64,000 nt of DNA. Source: Vulcanimicrobiota bacterium (lineage in GTDB: Bacteria > Vulcanimicrobiota > Vulcanimicrobiia > Vulcanimicrobiales > Vulcanimicrobiaceae). Below the pieces are notes generated by a model, which ran no database searches, was not told the origin of the DNA, and saw only the letters and a list, made by a program, of their open reading frames with translations. The number at the start of each line of letters is the position of its first letter. Positions within the stretch are counted from its first letter, which is position 1. Location of the stretch: assembly GCA_013036095.1 (NCBI GenBank), contig JAAXCW010000002.1:124001-188000 (forward strand). The letters run 5' to 3'. This document shows, piece after piece, positions 40,762-49,348 of the stretch. The translations under genes were made by a program, and so were the position numbers.

Positions 40762-41442
40762 TTAGTCGGTCGTCCCAATTCGGCGCGCCAAAAACACTAA
40801 CAGCGCAATCCCTGCGACCCACGCGATAAACCCCTCCGAAATCGGCCCCCAATTCGAAAGCGAGAAACCGCCGGCGTTATACTTGCCGGCCTGCAGCCAG
40901 CGAACATACGCGAGCAGATCGTCCAAGTGTTTCTGATCGATAACGCGCGGACCAAATTTCGGCATAACGTCCGGCCCGCTGCGCACCGCCTCCGCAACCT
41001 CAAGCGGCGTTGAATCCATCATCGACGGCGCGACATTGCGATAGGCAATATTGTTACCCTTGCCGGTCGCGCTGTGACACTGCGCGCAATTCTCCGCATA
41101 TACAATACGCCCCGAGCCCAAGTCTCCACCCGAATGAATCGCCGGTAGCGACTGATCGCCGCTCGATTTTTTCATGACATACGCGACGAGCTCGCTGATC
41201 TGCGTGTGCGTAAAGCTCGGTGGCTTGCGAACCTCTTGTTCCCACGTCCGCTCGGCCGGCATACGACCGGTCTGCAACATGAAGTCGAGGTCCGCCGCAT
41301 CGGCGTTAATCAGCGACGGCCCCTGCGGGCCGCCCTGCATATTCAAGCCGTGACACGACGAGCACCGCGTTTGATAGAGCGCCGCCGCATCGCCGGCCTT
41401 CGCCGGTACGCTTAACGCCGCGGCCAACACAAACGCGATCAT
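40762..41442 (-). CDS. qcrC: Di-heme cytochrome c subunit of the bc complex
   Basis: A 226-residue periplasmic-facing cytochrome. Signal peptide, then two heme c motifs: C27-SS-C30-H31 and C119-AQ-C122-H123, and a C-terminal membrane anchor (about 197-220). A two-heme, C-anchored QcrC is the actinobacterial type that hands electrons directly to the aa3 oxidase without a soluble cytochrome c. It is the last gene of the ctaE-qcrA-qcrB-ctaG-qcrC operon, overlapping ctaG by four bases (ATGA). It is convergent with the exported protein gene on its other side. Confidence 0.9.
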   Translation of the reverse strand: MIAFVLAAALSVPAKAGDAAALYQTRCSSCHGLNMQGGPQGPSLINADAADLDFMLQTGRMPAERTWEQEVRKPPSFTHTQISELVAYVMKKSSGDQSLPAIHSGGDLGSGRIVYAENCAQCHSATGKGNNIAYRNVAPSMMDSTPLEVAEAVRSGPDVMPKFGPRVIDQKHLDDLLAYVRWLQAGKYNAGGFSLSNWGPISEGFIAWVAGIALLVFLARRIGTTD

Positions 41443-42203
41443 GCTAACGCGCGGCGCTCACTGCGCGCCCAAGATGCCGCCACCAGCATAAACGCCGCGA
41501 ACATAATGAAACCGCCGGCAATCCACATGATCGCGCCGCCATCCTGTTGATCCGCCATCGCCCCGCCGCCCAGCACCGACGCGTAATGCGGGTACAACAC
41601 ATGCCGCGATCCGTATATCGCGAGCCCCAAAAACGCACCTTGCGGAAACATCAGCACTAAATACAACATCCGCGCCGGAAAAGAAACCGGCCGCGGCACG
41701 ACCCCCACTTGCACCACGGGCAGCCAAAATAAAAACGCGGCCGTGATAAACAGCACGTGCTCGACGATATGAAGCCGCCCCGACTCAAGTGCACTCTCGT
41801 ACAGCGGCGAAAAATGCACGCCCCACAACACGCCGACGAACAGCACCCACCCTACAATCGGCGCGAACACGGCATGCATCACCGGATGACTCGCCACTCC
41901 CGCCACCACCCTCGCCGAATCGCGGGGCGGTACCGCGACCGCTAACAACAGCGGCGCTCCCAACAGCACAAGCGGCGGCGCGACCAGCATCAACACCACG
42001 TGCTGCACCATATGCGCGGCAAACGACCGATCCGCGAGCACATCGACCGGCGCCGAAAGCGCCGCCCCAAAACACGCAACGCCACACACGCACGCAAGCA
42101 CGCGCCACGTCTCAAATCCGCGCGACGGATAGATCTCGCGGTACCGCACCACCGCCCACACATACACCGCAATCACCGCAATCGAAAGCAGCGGCGCAAT
42201 CAT
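41439..42203 (-). CDS. ctaG: Cytochrome c oxidase assembly factor CtaG (caa3_CtaG family)
   Basis: A 254-residue membrane protein with about seven helices and conserved His residues, including HMVQHVVLMLVAPPLVLLGA and RLHIVEHVLF, as in the CtaG family that helps insert copper into oxidase subunit I. Inside the operon it lies between qcrB and qcrC, overlapping both by four bases. An unusual place, since bc genes are otherwise usually contiguous, but it links biogenesis of oxidase to the bc complex. Confidence 0.9.
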   Translation of the reverse strand: MIAPLLSIAVIAVYVWAVVRYREIYPSRGFETWRVLACVCGVACFGAALSAPVDVLADRSFAAHMVQHVVLMLVAPPLVLLGAPLLLAVAVPPRDSARVVAGVASHPVMHAVFAPIVGWVLFVGVLWGVHFSPLYESALESGRLHIVEHVLFITAAFLFWLPVVQVGVVPRPVSFPARMLYLVLMFPQGAFLGLAIYGSRHVLYPHYASVLGGGAMADQQDGGAIMWIAGGFIMFAAFMLVAASWARSERRALA

Positions 42204-43564
42204 GAGATCTCGTCCTCGCTGAATCCGCCCTCGGCTTTGCGCGTCAGGCGCACGCGCGGCGCTTCATGCACCCCGCCGCGCGCCCTTAACCCGCCCGCCA
42301 GCGCATACGTCAAAGCAAACGCCAGCATCGGCCCGAAGATGCAAAACAACCGGTAGAACCACACGAGCCCGTCAAGCGACAGATTCGTATAGCGCGCTTC
42401 CAAATCGTCCGCGCCCGCCAAAAACAGCGCCGCCATAAACACGAAGAACGCCACGCCCAGCGCCGTACGCGCCGGCTTCTCCCGCGGCCGGTCGAGCAAA
42501 TGGTGCTCCGCGCGGTCGCCGGTCACAAACGCTTCGACGAATGGATAGCTCACCAGGATCACCATAATGATGAACGGCAACACCAGCCCCGGCCAAAACA
42601 CCGACGGCACCATATGCCCGAACAGATGAATCGCCCAGTGCGGCCCGATGCGCAGCGCACCCTCAAGCCAACCGACGTACCAATCCGGCTGCGCCGGCGT
42701 AATCGCCAGATCGGAACGGTACGGCCCCCAAATCCACACCGGATTGATCTGCACGAACGCGCCGAGCATCGTCAACACGCCGACCACGCCGAACAACAGC
42801 GCCAACGTCTTCACCGTGTAGTTCGGAAAGAGCGGCGACCCGACTACGTTGCGCTCCGTATGACCGGGCCCCGGAAACTGCGCGTGCTTCTGCCGCCACA
42901 AGATCATCATGTGCACGCTGATGCCGCCGAGCAACACGATCGGCATGATATAGACGTGCAGCGTAAACAGCCGCTGCAACATCAGCGTGCTGGGGAACGC
43001 GCCGCCCAGCAGCCAGAACATCGCATATGTGCCGACAAACGGCACCGACTGCAAAATCGAGACCGCAATGCGCAATCCCAGCCCGCTCAACAGATCGTCG
43101 GGAATCGAATAGCCGCTAAATCCTTCGAACATCGCGGCGAAAAACAGCATGATGCCCACGACCCAATTGATGTCGCGCGGCTTGCGAAACGAGCCGGTGA
43201 AAAAAATGCGGCACATGTGCACCACGATTGCCGCCAAAAACACGTTGGCCGCCCAGTGGTGGATCTGTCGGATCAATAATCCCGCGTTCACCTGAAAACT
43301 GATCCGCATCACCGACTCGAACGCTTCGCTCATCTTCACGCCGCGCAACAGCGCATACGGTCCGTTGTAAACGATCTCGTTCGTTGACGGCACGTACCAG
43401 AGCGCTAAAAATGTCCCGGTTGCGATCAACACCAGAAAACAATAGAAGTTGATCTCGCCGAGCATGAACGACCAATGGTCGGGAAACGCTTTGCGCAGCG
43501 CCTTATGAATGAAACTCGAGCTGCCCAGGCGCTGGTCGCTCCAGTCGAGCAGCCGCGCGATCAC
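42200..43564 (-). CDS. qcrB: Cytochrome b subunit of the bc complex
   Basis: A 454-residue membrane protein that oxidises menaquinol or quinol through two b hemes. Heme ligand pairs are visible in RQIHHWAANVFLAAIVVH and the later FTLHVYIMPIVLLGGISVH. I set the start at a GTG (43564) that overlaps the stop of the Rieske gene (GTGA) and gives the normal N-terminus IARLLDWSDQR. The longer frame to 43789 lies inside the Rieske gene and is an Arg-rich shadow. The C-terminus is shorter than that of mycobacterial QcrB. Confidence 0.9.
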   Translation of the reverse strand: MIARLLDWSDQRLGSSSFIHKALRKAFPDHWSFMLGEINFYCFLVLIATGTFLALWYVPSTNEIVYNGPYALLRGVKMSEAFESVMRISFQVNAGLLIRQIHHWAANVFLAAIVVHMCRIFFTGSFRKPRDINWVVGIMLFFAAMFEGFSGYSIPDDLLSGLGLRIAVSILQSVPFVGTYAMFWLLGGAFPSTLMLQRLFTLHVYIMPIVLLGGISVHMMILWRQKHAQFPGPGHTERNVVGSPLFPNYTVKTLALLFGVVGVLTMLGAFVQINPVWIWGPYRSDLAITPAQPDWYVGWLEGALRIGPHWAIHLFGHMVPSVFWPGLVLPFIIMVILVSYPFVEAFVTGDRAEHHLLDRPREKPARTALGVAFFVFMAALFLAGADDLEARYTNLSLDGLVWFYRLFCIFGPMLAFALTYALAGGLRARGGVHEAPRVRLTRKAEGGFSEDEIS

Positions 43565-44400
43565 GCGTGCTCCCAAAACCCCGGCCCGACCGGCTCGGGA
43601 AAATCTCCATCCGCGCGCACGTACCCGTCGTCGCCGATCTGCAGCGGCAGCCGCGGTAAGGCGTGGTCGGCCGGCCCGGCCAGCACCGCCGCGTCGTTGG
43701 CCGCATCGAATACGGACTGATGACACGGGCAGACCAATTTGTGATCCGCAGCGCGATACAGCGCCACCGGACAACCGGCATGCGTGCAAACTTTGGAATA
43801 CGCGATATAGCCATTGAGCGCATCGCGCCCCACACCGTCGGGCATGCGCAAGATCATGGCCACCGACTGCGCGTCGTCGAGATTGCCTTCGGGAAAGACC
43901 GTCTCCATCGCGCCGACGTTAAGGTCGCTCTGTTTGACGAAGCTTCCGTCCAAGCGCTGCAACCGCGAACCGCGCCGCCACTTCGTATGAAAAAGCGTGT
44001 CGTCGGGTTCCGGTCCTAACGAACCGATCGGAAAGAGCGCGGCCAATCCAAACAGACCGACGGCAGCGAGCACCATGCGACTAAGCCACTTCTTGCGATT
44101 TAATTGTTGCGCCCCGCGCTCGATGTCGTGGGTAGCCTCAAAGATTGGCCCGCTCCGCGGGCCCCCGTTTCTAGTGTCATGGACACCAACACTGCGCTCT
44201 TCTTCCACTTGCTCGCGCGGCAAAATCCACCGCGCCCACCCCAGCGCAGCGAACATAAAACCGGCGAACGCGAGCGCAAGAAAACCGCCCTGCCAGTGAA
44301 TGTCGTTATGCAACGCAAACGCGGCCATGAAACCGATGCTGCCCACCATCGCAGCGCCGATCGCAACCGCTACCAGCAGCTCGCGTCCCCGCGCGCTCAT
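43561..44400 (-). CDS. qcrA: Rieske iron-sulfur subunit with three membrane helices
   Basis: A 279-residue subunit. The 2Fe-2S cluster motifs are CTHAGCP and CPCHQS near residues 205-230. Three N-terminal hydrophobic segments (about 8-30, 36-60 and 105-125) precede the Rieske domain, as in actinobacterial QcrA; ordinary Rieske proteins have one. I chose the ATG at 44400, which overlaps the ctaE stop (ATGA); the frame to 44649 runs into ctaE. It moves electrons from quinol to QcrC. Confidence 0.9.
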   Translation of the reverse strand: MSARGRELLVAVAIGAAMVGSIGFMAAFALHNDIHWQGGFLALAFAGFMFAALGWARWILPREQVEEERSVGVHDTRNGGPRSGPIFEATHDIERGAQQLNRKKWLSRMVLAAVGLFGLAALFPIGSLGPEPDDTLFHTKWRRGSRLQRLDGSFVKQSDLNVGAMETVFPEGNLDDAQSVAMILRMPDGVGRDALNGYIAYSKVCTHAGCPVALYRAADHKLVCPCHQSVFDAANDAAVLAGPADHALPRLPLQIGDDGYVRADGDFPEPVGPGFWEHA

Positions 44401-44972
44401 CGGACTAAAAACAACGTCGCGTAGACCCCAATCCACACGACGAAGACAAAATGCCAGTAGTACGAGATCGCTTCCACTCCCGAACGCTCGTCGGAAAGAA
44501 ACGCCGGCGAGCGCAGCCCCAAATAGAGCATGGAAAGCATGATAAGGCCGGCTACCACGTGCAGAAAATGAAACCCGGTCATGGTCATGAAGATCGAACC
44601 GTACGCGTCGGTCGAAATCCCAAAACCCTGATGCGCCCATCCATGCCACTCAAAGGCGATAAATCCGATGCCCGCGAGAATGCTGGTCAACAGCCACGCC
44701 CGCGCGGGTCGTATTCGCTGCGCCCGCACCGCGCGCACAAATGGAACCATGACCGCACTCGCCACAAACAGCATGAACGTGCCGATGGCCATGCCCGGCT
44801 GGTCCAAATGAACATAGGCCGGCGGCCAAACTTTGTTGTACGCCTTTAAATCGAAATACGTCGCAAAAAGCGCGGAGAAAAACATCAGCTCCGACGCCAA
44901 GAAAATGACCGTCCCGAGAACCACCGGATGAGCTCGGACGGGCAACGGCCGTAGATGTCGCGCCGCTCGCAC
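44397..44972 (-). CDS. ctaE: Cytochrome c oxidase subunit III
   Basis: A 191-residue, five-helix subunit III of the aa3 oxidase. Typical segments are VVLGTVIFLASELMFFSALF at the start, FEWHGWAHQG in the middle and TGFHFLHVVAGLIML and YYWHFVFVVWIGVY near the end. The start is GTG. It heads the minus-strand operon ctaE-qcrA-qcrB-ctaG-qcrC, 57 nt from the divergent ctaC gene. Placement of ctaE before the bc genes is also actinobacterial. Confidence 0.92.
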   Translation of the reverse strand: MRAARHLRPLPVRAHPVVLGTVIFLASELMFFSALFATYFDLKAYNKVWPPAYVHLDQPGMAIGTFMLFVASAVMVPFVRAVRAQRIRPARAWLLTSILAGIGFIAFEWHGWAHQGFGISTDAYGSIFMTMTGFHFLHVVAGLIMLSMLYLGLRSPAFLSDERSGVEAISYYWHFVFVVWIGVYATLFLVR

Positions 44973-45029
44973 GAGCCTATCTTACCCCCTGCACGATGAT
45001 CCTACCAAGCCCTGGGTAAGTATGCTGCG

Positions 45030-45806
45030 ATGCCGATTCTCCAGCCGGCCTCGCTGCAAGCTGAGGACCTTCGCGGCGTTTGGGTGATATTTTTCGCCGC
45101 CGCGATGGTGGTGGCGGCCTTTGTCTATGCGCTCATCTTTTATTCGCTCATTCGCTGGCGCGACCGCGGCCAATCCAAAACGCCGCCGCAGTTCAAGCAG
45201 AACGTGCCGCTGGAAATCATCGGCGTCATCATTCCGCTACTGATTGTCATCGGACTCTTCTACGTCACGTACGTGCGCGAAGTCTCCAACGACGCGCTGC
45301 ACGCCAATCCCTACGCAACGGTCGACGTCAAAGCATTCCGCTGGTCCTGGACCTTCTCGTATCCCGGCCACAACGTCTCGATCACCGGCACGCCGCAATC
45401 CCCGCCCGAACTTGTGCTGGCCGCCAATAAACTGACGCAGATAAATCTCTACTCAGCGGATATCGATCACTCGTTTTGGATTCCGGCTTTTCTCTTTAAG
45501 CGTGACGCGCTGCCCGGCTTTCCGAATCACTTCGATCTCACGCCCAATAAGATCGGCGTCTATCCAGGAAATTGCTCGGAATTTTGCGGCCTCGACCACG
45601 CACTGATGACGTTTACGGTCCGCGTCGTCCCGGTTGCGGATTATGAGAGATGGCTCTCCAGTCATGGTGAGCGGGCGCCATTAGGCGCCGCTGTCGAACC
45701 ACGCGCTTCGGCGCGGCAGAACGCCCCGAATGTCATGGTGAGCCTGTCGAACCACCCTGAGCAGCGCCCGAAGGGCGCGAGTCGAAGGGCGCGGTCCGCG
45801 CGATGA
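45030..45806 (+). CDS. ctaC: Cytochrome c oxidase subunit II with repeat-derived tail
   Basis: A 258-residue subunit with two N-terminal helices and a periplasmic cupredoxin domain carrying the CuA centre: H147 in DHSFW and C182, C186, H190 and M193 in CSEFCGLDHALM. There is no fused cytochrome c. No lipobox or cleavable signal is obvious. About 48 residues after YERWLS (from 211) are encoded by two copies of the dispersed repeat and look unstructured and basic. The gene ends with an ATGA overlap with ctaD, so translation through the repeat is needed for coupling. Confidence 0.92.
   Translation: MPILQPASLQAEDLRGVWVIFFAAAMVVAAFVYALIFYSLIRWRDRGQSKTPPQFKQNVPLEIIGVIIPLLIVIGLFYVTYVREVSNDALHANPYATVDVKAFRWSWTFSYPGHNVSITGTPQSPPELVLAANKLTQINLYSADIDHSFWIPAFLFKRDALPGFPNHFDLTPNKIGVYPGNCSEFCGLDHALMTFTVRVVPVADYERWLSSHGERAPLGAAVEPRASARQNAPNVMVSLSNHPEQRPKGASRRARSAR
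45661..45802 (+). repeat. Two copies of the dispersed repeat inside the ctaC 3' end
   Basis: First copy: GTCATGGTGAGC, stem GGGCGCC-atta-GGCGCC, CTGTCGAACCAC. Second copy, from 45732: GTCATGGTGAGCCTGTCGAA then CCACCCTGAG and a stem CGCCC-gaa-GGGCG. Both are the GG/CC variant, and both are read as ctaC codons. Confidence 0.8.
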
Positions 45807-47401
45807 TCAGATGGCTCACCACCACAAACCACAAACAGATCGGCATATTGTATATGGCGGCAACCGGCGTATTCTTCGTGATCGCCGGACTGCTCGCATT
45901 AGTGATACGGCTGCAGCTCGCGCAGCCGAACGAAACCCTCGTCTCACCCAGCGCGTTCAACCAGCTCTTCACGCTGCACGGCACCGCGATGATTTTTCTG
46001 GTCATCGCGCCGTTCGGATTCGGCTTGGCGAACTACCTCATCCCGTTGCAAATCGGCGCACCCGACATGGCGTTTCCTCGCTTGAACGCGCTCGGCGTCT
46101 GGCTCTTCATTATAAGTGGACTGGTGGTCTTCAGCGGCGCCTTCGCCGCGGGCGGCGCGGCCTTCGCCGGCTGGACCGCGTTCGCGCCCCTCTCCGGCAT
46201 TCAAATCTCGACCGGCGCGGGCGAAGATCTCTGGATCATCGGCTTGCTGCTCAACGCAATCGCAACGATCATCGTCGCGATCAATTTCATCACCACGATC
46301 CTGCTCTACCGCGCCCCGGGCATGACGATGTGGCGCATGCCGATCTTCACCTGGGAAATGCTCGCGACTGCGCTGATGATACTCATGGCGTTCCCCGCGC
46401 TCGCCGCCGTCCTCTTCGAATTGCTGATCGACCGCCACTACGGTGGACACTTCTTCGATCCGGCGCAAGGCGGAAACGTCGTGCTCTACCAGCACCTCTT
46501 CTGGTTCTTCGGACACCCGGAAGTCTACGTGATGATTCTCCCGTACTTTGGCGTCGTCTCCGAAATCATCGCGGTGTTCTCCGGAAAACCGATCTTCGGT
46601 TACGTCGGACTCGTCTTGAGCGCATTCGCGATCGCGGGCCTCTCGATGAGCGTCTGGGCGCACCACATGTTCACCACCGGCGTCGTTGCCAACGCGTTCT
46701 TCTCGGCGATGTCACTTCTCATCGCCGTCCCGACCGGCGTAAAATTCTGGAATTGGATCGGCACGATGTGGGGCGGACGCATTCGCCTCACCACGCCCAT
46801 GCTCTTCGTCATAGGCTTTCTGCTAAATTTCCTCATCGGCGGTATTACCGGCGTCATGATCGCCTCGCCGCCGATCGACTACCATGCCGAAGACAGTTAC
46901 TTCATCGTCGCGCATATGCACTATGTGCTCGGCGGTGGTTCGCTGTTCGCAGTCCTTGGCGCCGTGTATTTCTGGTGGCCGAAAATGTTCGGCGTGAAAT
47001 TGAGCGAGACGCTCGGTAAATGGAATTTTTGGACGATGTTCGTCGCCTTCAACGTCGTGTTTTTGCCGATGCATTTCATGGGACTCGAAGGCATGCCGCG
47101 ACGCGTCTACACCTACGCCGCTACCGGCGATCTCCCATGGTTGAACTTCGTCTCGACGATCGGCGCATTGCTGATGGCGCTCAGCGTCATGCTGTTCATC
47201 ATAAACGTCGTCGCCACCACGCTGTCGCGCGCCGCGCACGAGCAACTCCCCGACGACCCGTGGGGCGGAGCAAACAGTTTGGAGTGGGCGACGTCATGTC
47301 CACCGCCGGAATTTAACTTCACAGCACTTCCGCCCATCCGTTCCGAACGCCCGACGTGGGACTTGTGTCATCCTGAGCCTGTCGAAGGACCCCGAGCGTA
47401 G
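45803..47401 (+). CDS. ctaD: Cytochrome c oxidase subunit I
   Basis: A 532-residue, 12-helix catalytic subunit of the aa3 heme-copper oxidase, reducing oxygen to water and pumping protons. The Cu-B and heme ligand sites are clear: LHGTAMIFL near the start, WFFGHPEVYVMI (His-Tyr cross-link), WAHHMFTTG and HMHYVLGGG. The end, about 11 residues starting CHPEPVEG, and the stop codon come from a short copy of the dispersed repeat. It overlaps ctaC by four bases and is followed by ctaF after 10 bases. Confidence 0.95.
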   Translation: MIRWLTTTNHKQIGILYMAATGVFFVIAGLLALVIRLQLAQPNETLVSPSAFNQLFTLHGTAMIFLVIAPFGFGLANYLIPLQIGAPDMAFPRLNALGVWLFIISGLVVFSGAFAAGGAAFAGWTAFAPLSGIQISTGAGEDLWIIGLLLNAIATIIVAINFITTILLYRAPGMTMWRMPIFTWEMLATALMILMAFPALAAVLFELLIDRHYGGHFFDPAQGGNVVLYQHLFWFFGHPEVYVMILPYFGVVSEIIAVFSGKPIFGYVGLVLSAFAIAGLSMSVWAHHMFTTGVVANAFFSAMSLLIAVPTGVKFWNWIGTMWGGRIRLTTPMLFVIGFLLNFLIGGITGVMIASPPIDYHAEDSYFIVAHMHYVLGGGSLFAVLGAVYFWWPKMFGVKLSETLGKWNFWTMFVAFNVVFLPMHFMGLEGMPRRVYTYAATGDLPWLNFVSTIGALLMALSVMLFIINVVATTLSRAAHEQLPDDPWGGANSLEWATSCPPPEFNFTALPPIRSERPTWDLCHPEPVEGPRA

Positions 47402-47412
47402 CGAGGGGACGA
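47367..47412 (+). repeat. Short dispersed repeat at the ctaD 3' end
   Basis: GTCATCCTGAGCCTGTCGAA, GGACCCCGAGCGTAGCGAGG. It contributes the ctaD tail, the TAG stop and the sequence up to the ctaF start, including the GAGGGG that may serve as the ctaF ribosome site. Confidence 0.75.
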
Positions 47413-47795
47413 TGAAAGCTTTTATCACCCTGTTCCTCAGCTCGGCAACATTCGGCGCAGTCGCCGCGATCGTGTATTGGTTTTCATCGCGCGAGATCAT
47501 AGGAACGTTGATGCTCGGCTTGATGGCACTCGGCTTGAGTTTCGCAGCTGGCTACGCGCTTCTCGCAGAACGAAACGCACAGCTGCCCGGCGACGAAGAA
47601 ACCATACAGCACAAAGAAACGGCCGGCGAAGTCCTCGGCGTGTTTACAAAAGAAAGCGCGTGGCCAATATTGCTGGCCTTCTCGATTCTGGCGCTGTTCG
47701 TGGGCGTGGTTTGGTCGCCATTCGTGGCCGCCGCCGGCCTCGCGGCAATGCTGCTCATCCTGTGGCGCCTGAGCGCTGAAAGCGCGCGCGTCTAG
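47412..47795 (+). CDS. ctaF: Cytochrome c oxidase subunit IV, CtaF-like
   Basis: A 127-residue membrane protein with four hydrophobic helices (about 4-23, 30-48, 84-100 and 103-120) placed directly after ctaD. This size, topology and position match actinobacterial subunit IV (CtaF). The match is mainly by context and helix layout. It completes the aa3 set ctaC-ctaD-ctaF here with ctaE on the divergent strand. Confidence 0.75.
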   Translation: MKAFITLFLSSATFGAVAAIVYWFSSREIIGTLMLGLMALGLSFAAGYALLAERNAQLPGDEETIQHKETAGEVLGVFTKESAWPILLAFSILALFVGVVWSPFVAAAGLAAMLLILWRLSAESARV

Positions 47796-47799
47796 CGGC

Positions 47800-48105
47800 C
47801 TACGCCGCTTCCAACCTTTGGAGCCGCTCGGTGACGCCGGTAAAGCCTGCGTCCATCTTCACCTCCATGCGGTCCATCCGTATTTCCAAACCTCGCATAC
47901 GGCCCTCAAGGCTCGTCACCCGAGTTTCGAGGCTCCCCAACCGTACCTCGATCCGGTCTAGGCGCCGGTCGATCTTGTCGAAATAGCTACTGGTCGCGCC
48001 AAAAAATTGGTGGATCGCCTCTAGAATCTCGGACTTACTTGCATCATCCATAAGGGCTAACAATACCGCCCGTTCGTGACCAGAAAGCTGCCGCCTTGTG
48101 AGCAT
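47800..48105 (-). CDS. Small coiled-coil protein
   Basis: A 101-residue protein. After a short helix (about 10-35) comes an uninterrupted heptad array (about 42-98) with units like DRRLDRIEVRLGSLETRV, so it forms a long coiled coil, probably a dimer or trimer. No signal peptide. It resembles small tail-fibre-like or DUF1640-type coils but I cannot name a family. Convergent with ctaF, five bases away. Confidence 0.6.
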   Translation of the reverse strand: MLTRRQLSGHERAVLLALMDDASKSEILEAIHQFFGATSSYFDKIDRRLDRIEVRLGSLETRVTSLEGRMRGLEIRMDRMEVKMDAGFTGVTERLQRLEAA

Positions 48106-48153
48106 CTCGCACCCACCCGAAACACCCCAGGCCTGTCCAGGTAACCGCTATAG

Positions 48154-49119
48154 ATGAAGGCGATCGTCTATTCCGCCTACGGTACGGCCGATGTCCTAAA
48201 AATGGCGGACGTCGAAAAACCGGCGCCTGCCGACAATGAGGTGCTCGTAAAAATCCGTGCCGCTTCGATTAATGCTCCCGACTGGCGCGTCATGAGCGGC
48301 CGCCCCTCCGTGATGCGGCTCATGTTCGGTTTGCGCAAACCCAAAATCCGGCCCGGCATCGATATGGCTGGCGAAGTTGAAGCTGTCGGCAAGAACGTCA
48401 CGCAATTCAAACCCGGCGACGCGGTCTTCGGCGTCTGCAAGGGCAGCTTCGCAGAATATGCCTGCCAAACCCAAGCGCGACTCGCGGCAAAGCCGGAGAA
48501 CATAACGTTTGAACAAGCCGCAGCCACCCCGGTCTGCGGCTTTACCGCTCTGCAAGGTTTCCGTGACTACGGCCATCTTCAGTCCGGCCAGCGCGTCTTA
48601 ATGAACGGCGCGTCCGGCGGCGTCGGCACATTCGCCGTGCAGATCGCCAAAGCACTCGGCGCAAATGTGACCGCCGTCTGCAGTACGCACAATGTGGACA
48701 TGGTCCGGTCGCTCGGCGCCGATCGCGTGATCGATTACACGCAAGCCGATTTCACTAAGGAAACGCAGACCTACGACATCATCTTCGAACACGCCGGCAA
48801 CCATAGCGCCACAGCATATAAACGTATTTTGAATCCGAGCGGTATTTCGGTAATGGCCGGCGTGCCGCACAACATGTCGCTGCTCGGCCTTATGAAGCAC
48901 ATGATGACGGCGCTTGCACTCTCGCGCCTCGGTAAGCAAAAGTTTGTGCCGTTTATCGCGAAGGCGAACCAAACTGACCTTGTCACCCTCGCTGAAATGA
49001 TGGCCGCCGGCAAGATCACCCCCACGATCGATAAGACCTATCCGCTAAGCGAAACTGCCGAGGCCATGCGCTACGTCGACACAGGCCACGCCCGCGCCAA
49101 GGTAGTCATAACAGTTTAG
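48154..49119 (+). CDS. Zinc-independent MDR oxidoreductase, quinone-reductase-like
   Basis: A 321-residue medium-chain dehydrogenase/reductase. The GroES-like N-terminal half (to about 120) lacks the zinc-binding cysteines of alcohol dehydrogenases. The Rossmann half has the NAD(P)-binding motif NGASGGVGTFAVQIAKALGA at about residues 150-170 and VCSTHNVDMVRSLGAD. It belongs to the NAD(P)H:quinone oxidoreductase/zeta-crystallin type, reducing enones or quinones. A single gene, no obvious partners. Confidence 0.9.
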   Translation: MKAIVYSAYGTADVLKMADVEKPAPADNEVLVKIRAASINAPDWRVMSGRPSVMRLMFGLRKPKIRPGIDMAGEVEAVGKNVTQFKPGDAVFGVCKGSFAEYACQTQARLAAKPENITFEQAAATPVCGFTALQGFRDYGHLQSGQRVLMNGASGGVGTFAVQIAKALGANVTAVCSTHNVDMVRSLGADRVIDYTQADFTKETQTYDIIFEHAGNHSATAYKRILNPSGISVMAGVPHNMSLLGLMKHMMTALALSRLGKQKFVPFIAKANQTDLVTLAEMMAAGKITPTIDKTYPLSETAEAMRYVDTGHARAKVVITV

Positions 49120-49139
49120 CGCGTCGAATCCAGAGTTTC

Positions 49140-49340
49140 ATGAAGGGTTTGCGTTATGACGAACATGGTGCATTATGGTGCCGCCGTCGCAAAAGCAAAC
49201 GCGCACACGAATCGTTCGACCAAGCGCTGCGAGTAGCGTTCCTAGTTTTCGTCGAGACCGGCGTCATCTTGACGCCATATAAATGCGGCCGCACGCGCAT
49301 ACACAAAGGTGTCGCTAAGCAGCGGCCCTCGGCCCCCTAA
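49140..49340 (+). CDS. Short basic protein of unknown function
   Basis: 66 residues, rich in Arg and Lys, with cysteines near residues 14 and 48 (LWCRRRKSK and YKCGRTRIH). The order Cys, Arg/Lys, a helix and then Y-x-C...H resembles small zinc-ribbon-like proteins found in many genomes, but the metal set is incomplete. It begins 20 bases after the oxidoreductase gene. Coding status is uncertain. Confidence 0.35.
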   Translation: MKGLRYDEHGALWCRRRKSKRAHESFDQALRVAFLVFVETGVILTPYKCGRTRIHKGVAKQRPSAP

Positions 49341-49348
49341 TTCGACAT

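Noticed and set aside
42500..43279. A 259-residue plus-strand frame within the qcrB region
   Set aside because: His/Arg-rich shadow of the qcrB gene, which is coupled to its neighbours and has clear heme-ligand motifs.
45811..47019. A 402-residue frame overlapping ctaD
   Set aside because: Arg/His-rich frame-shifted shadow of ctaD.
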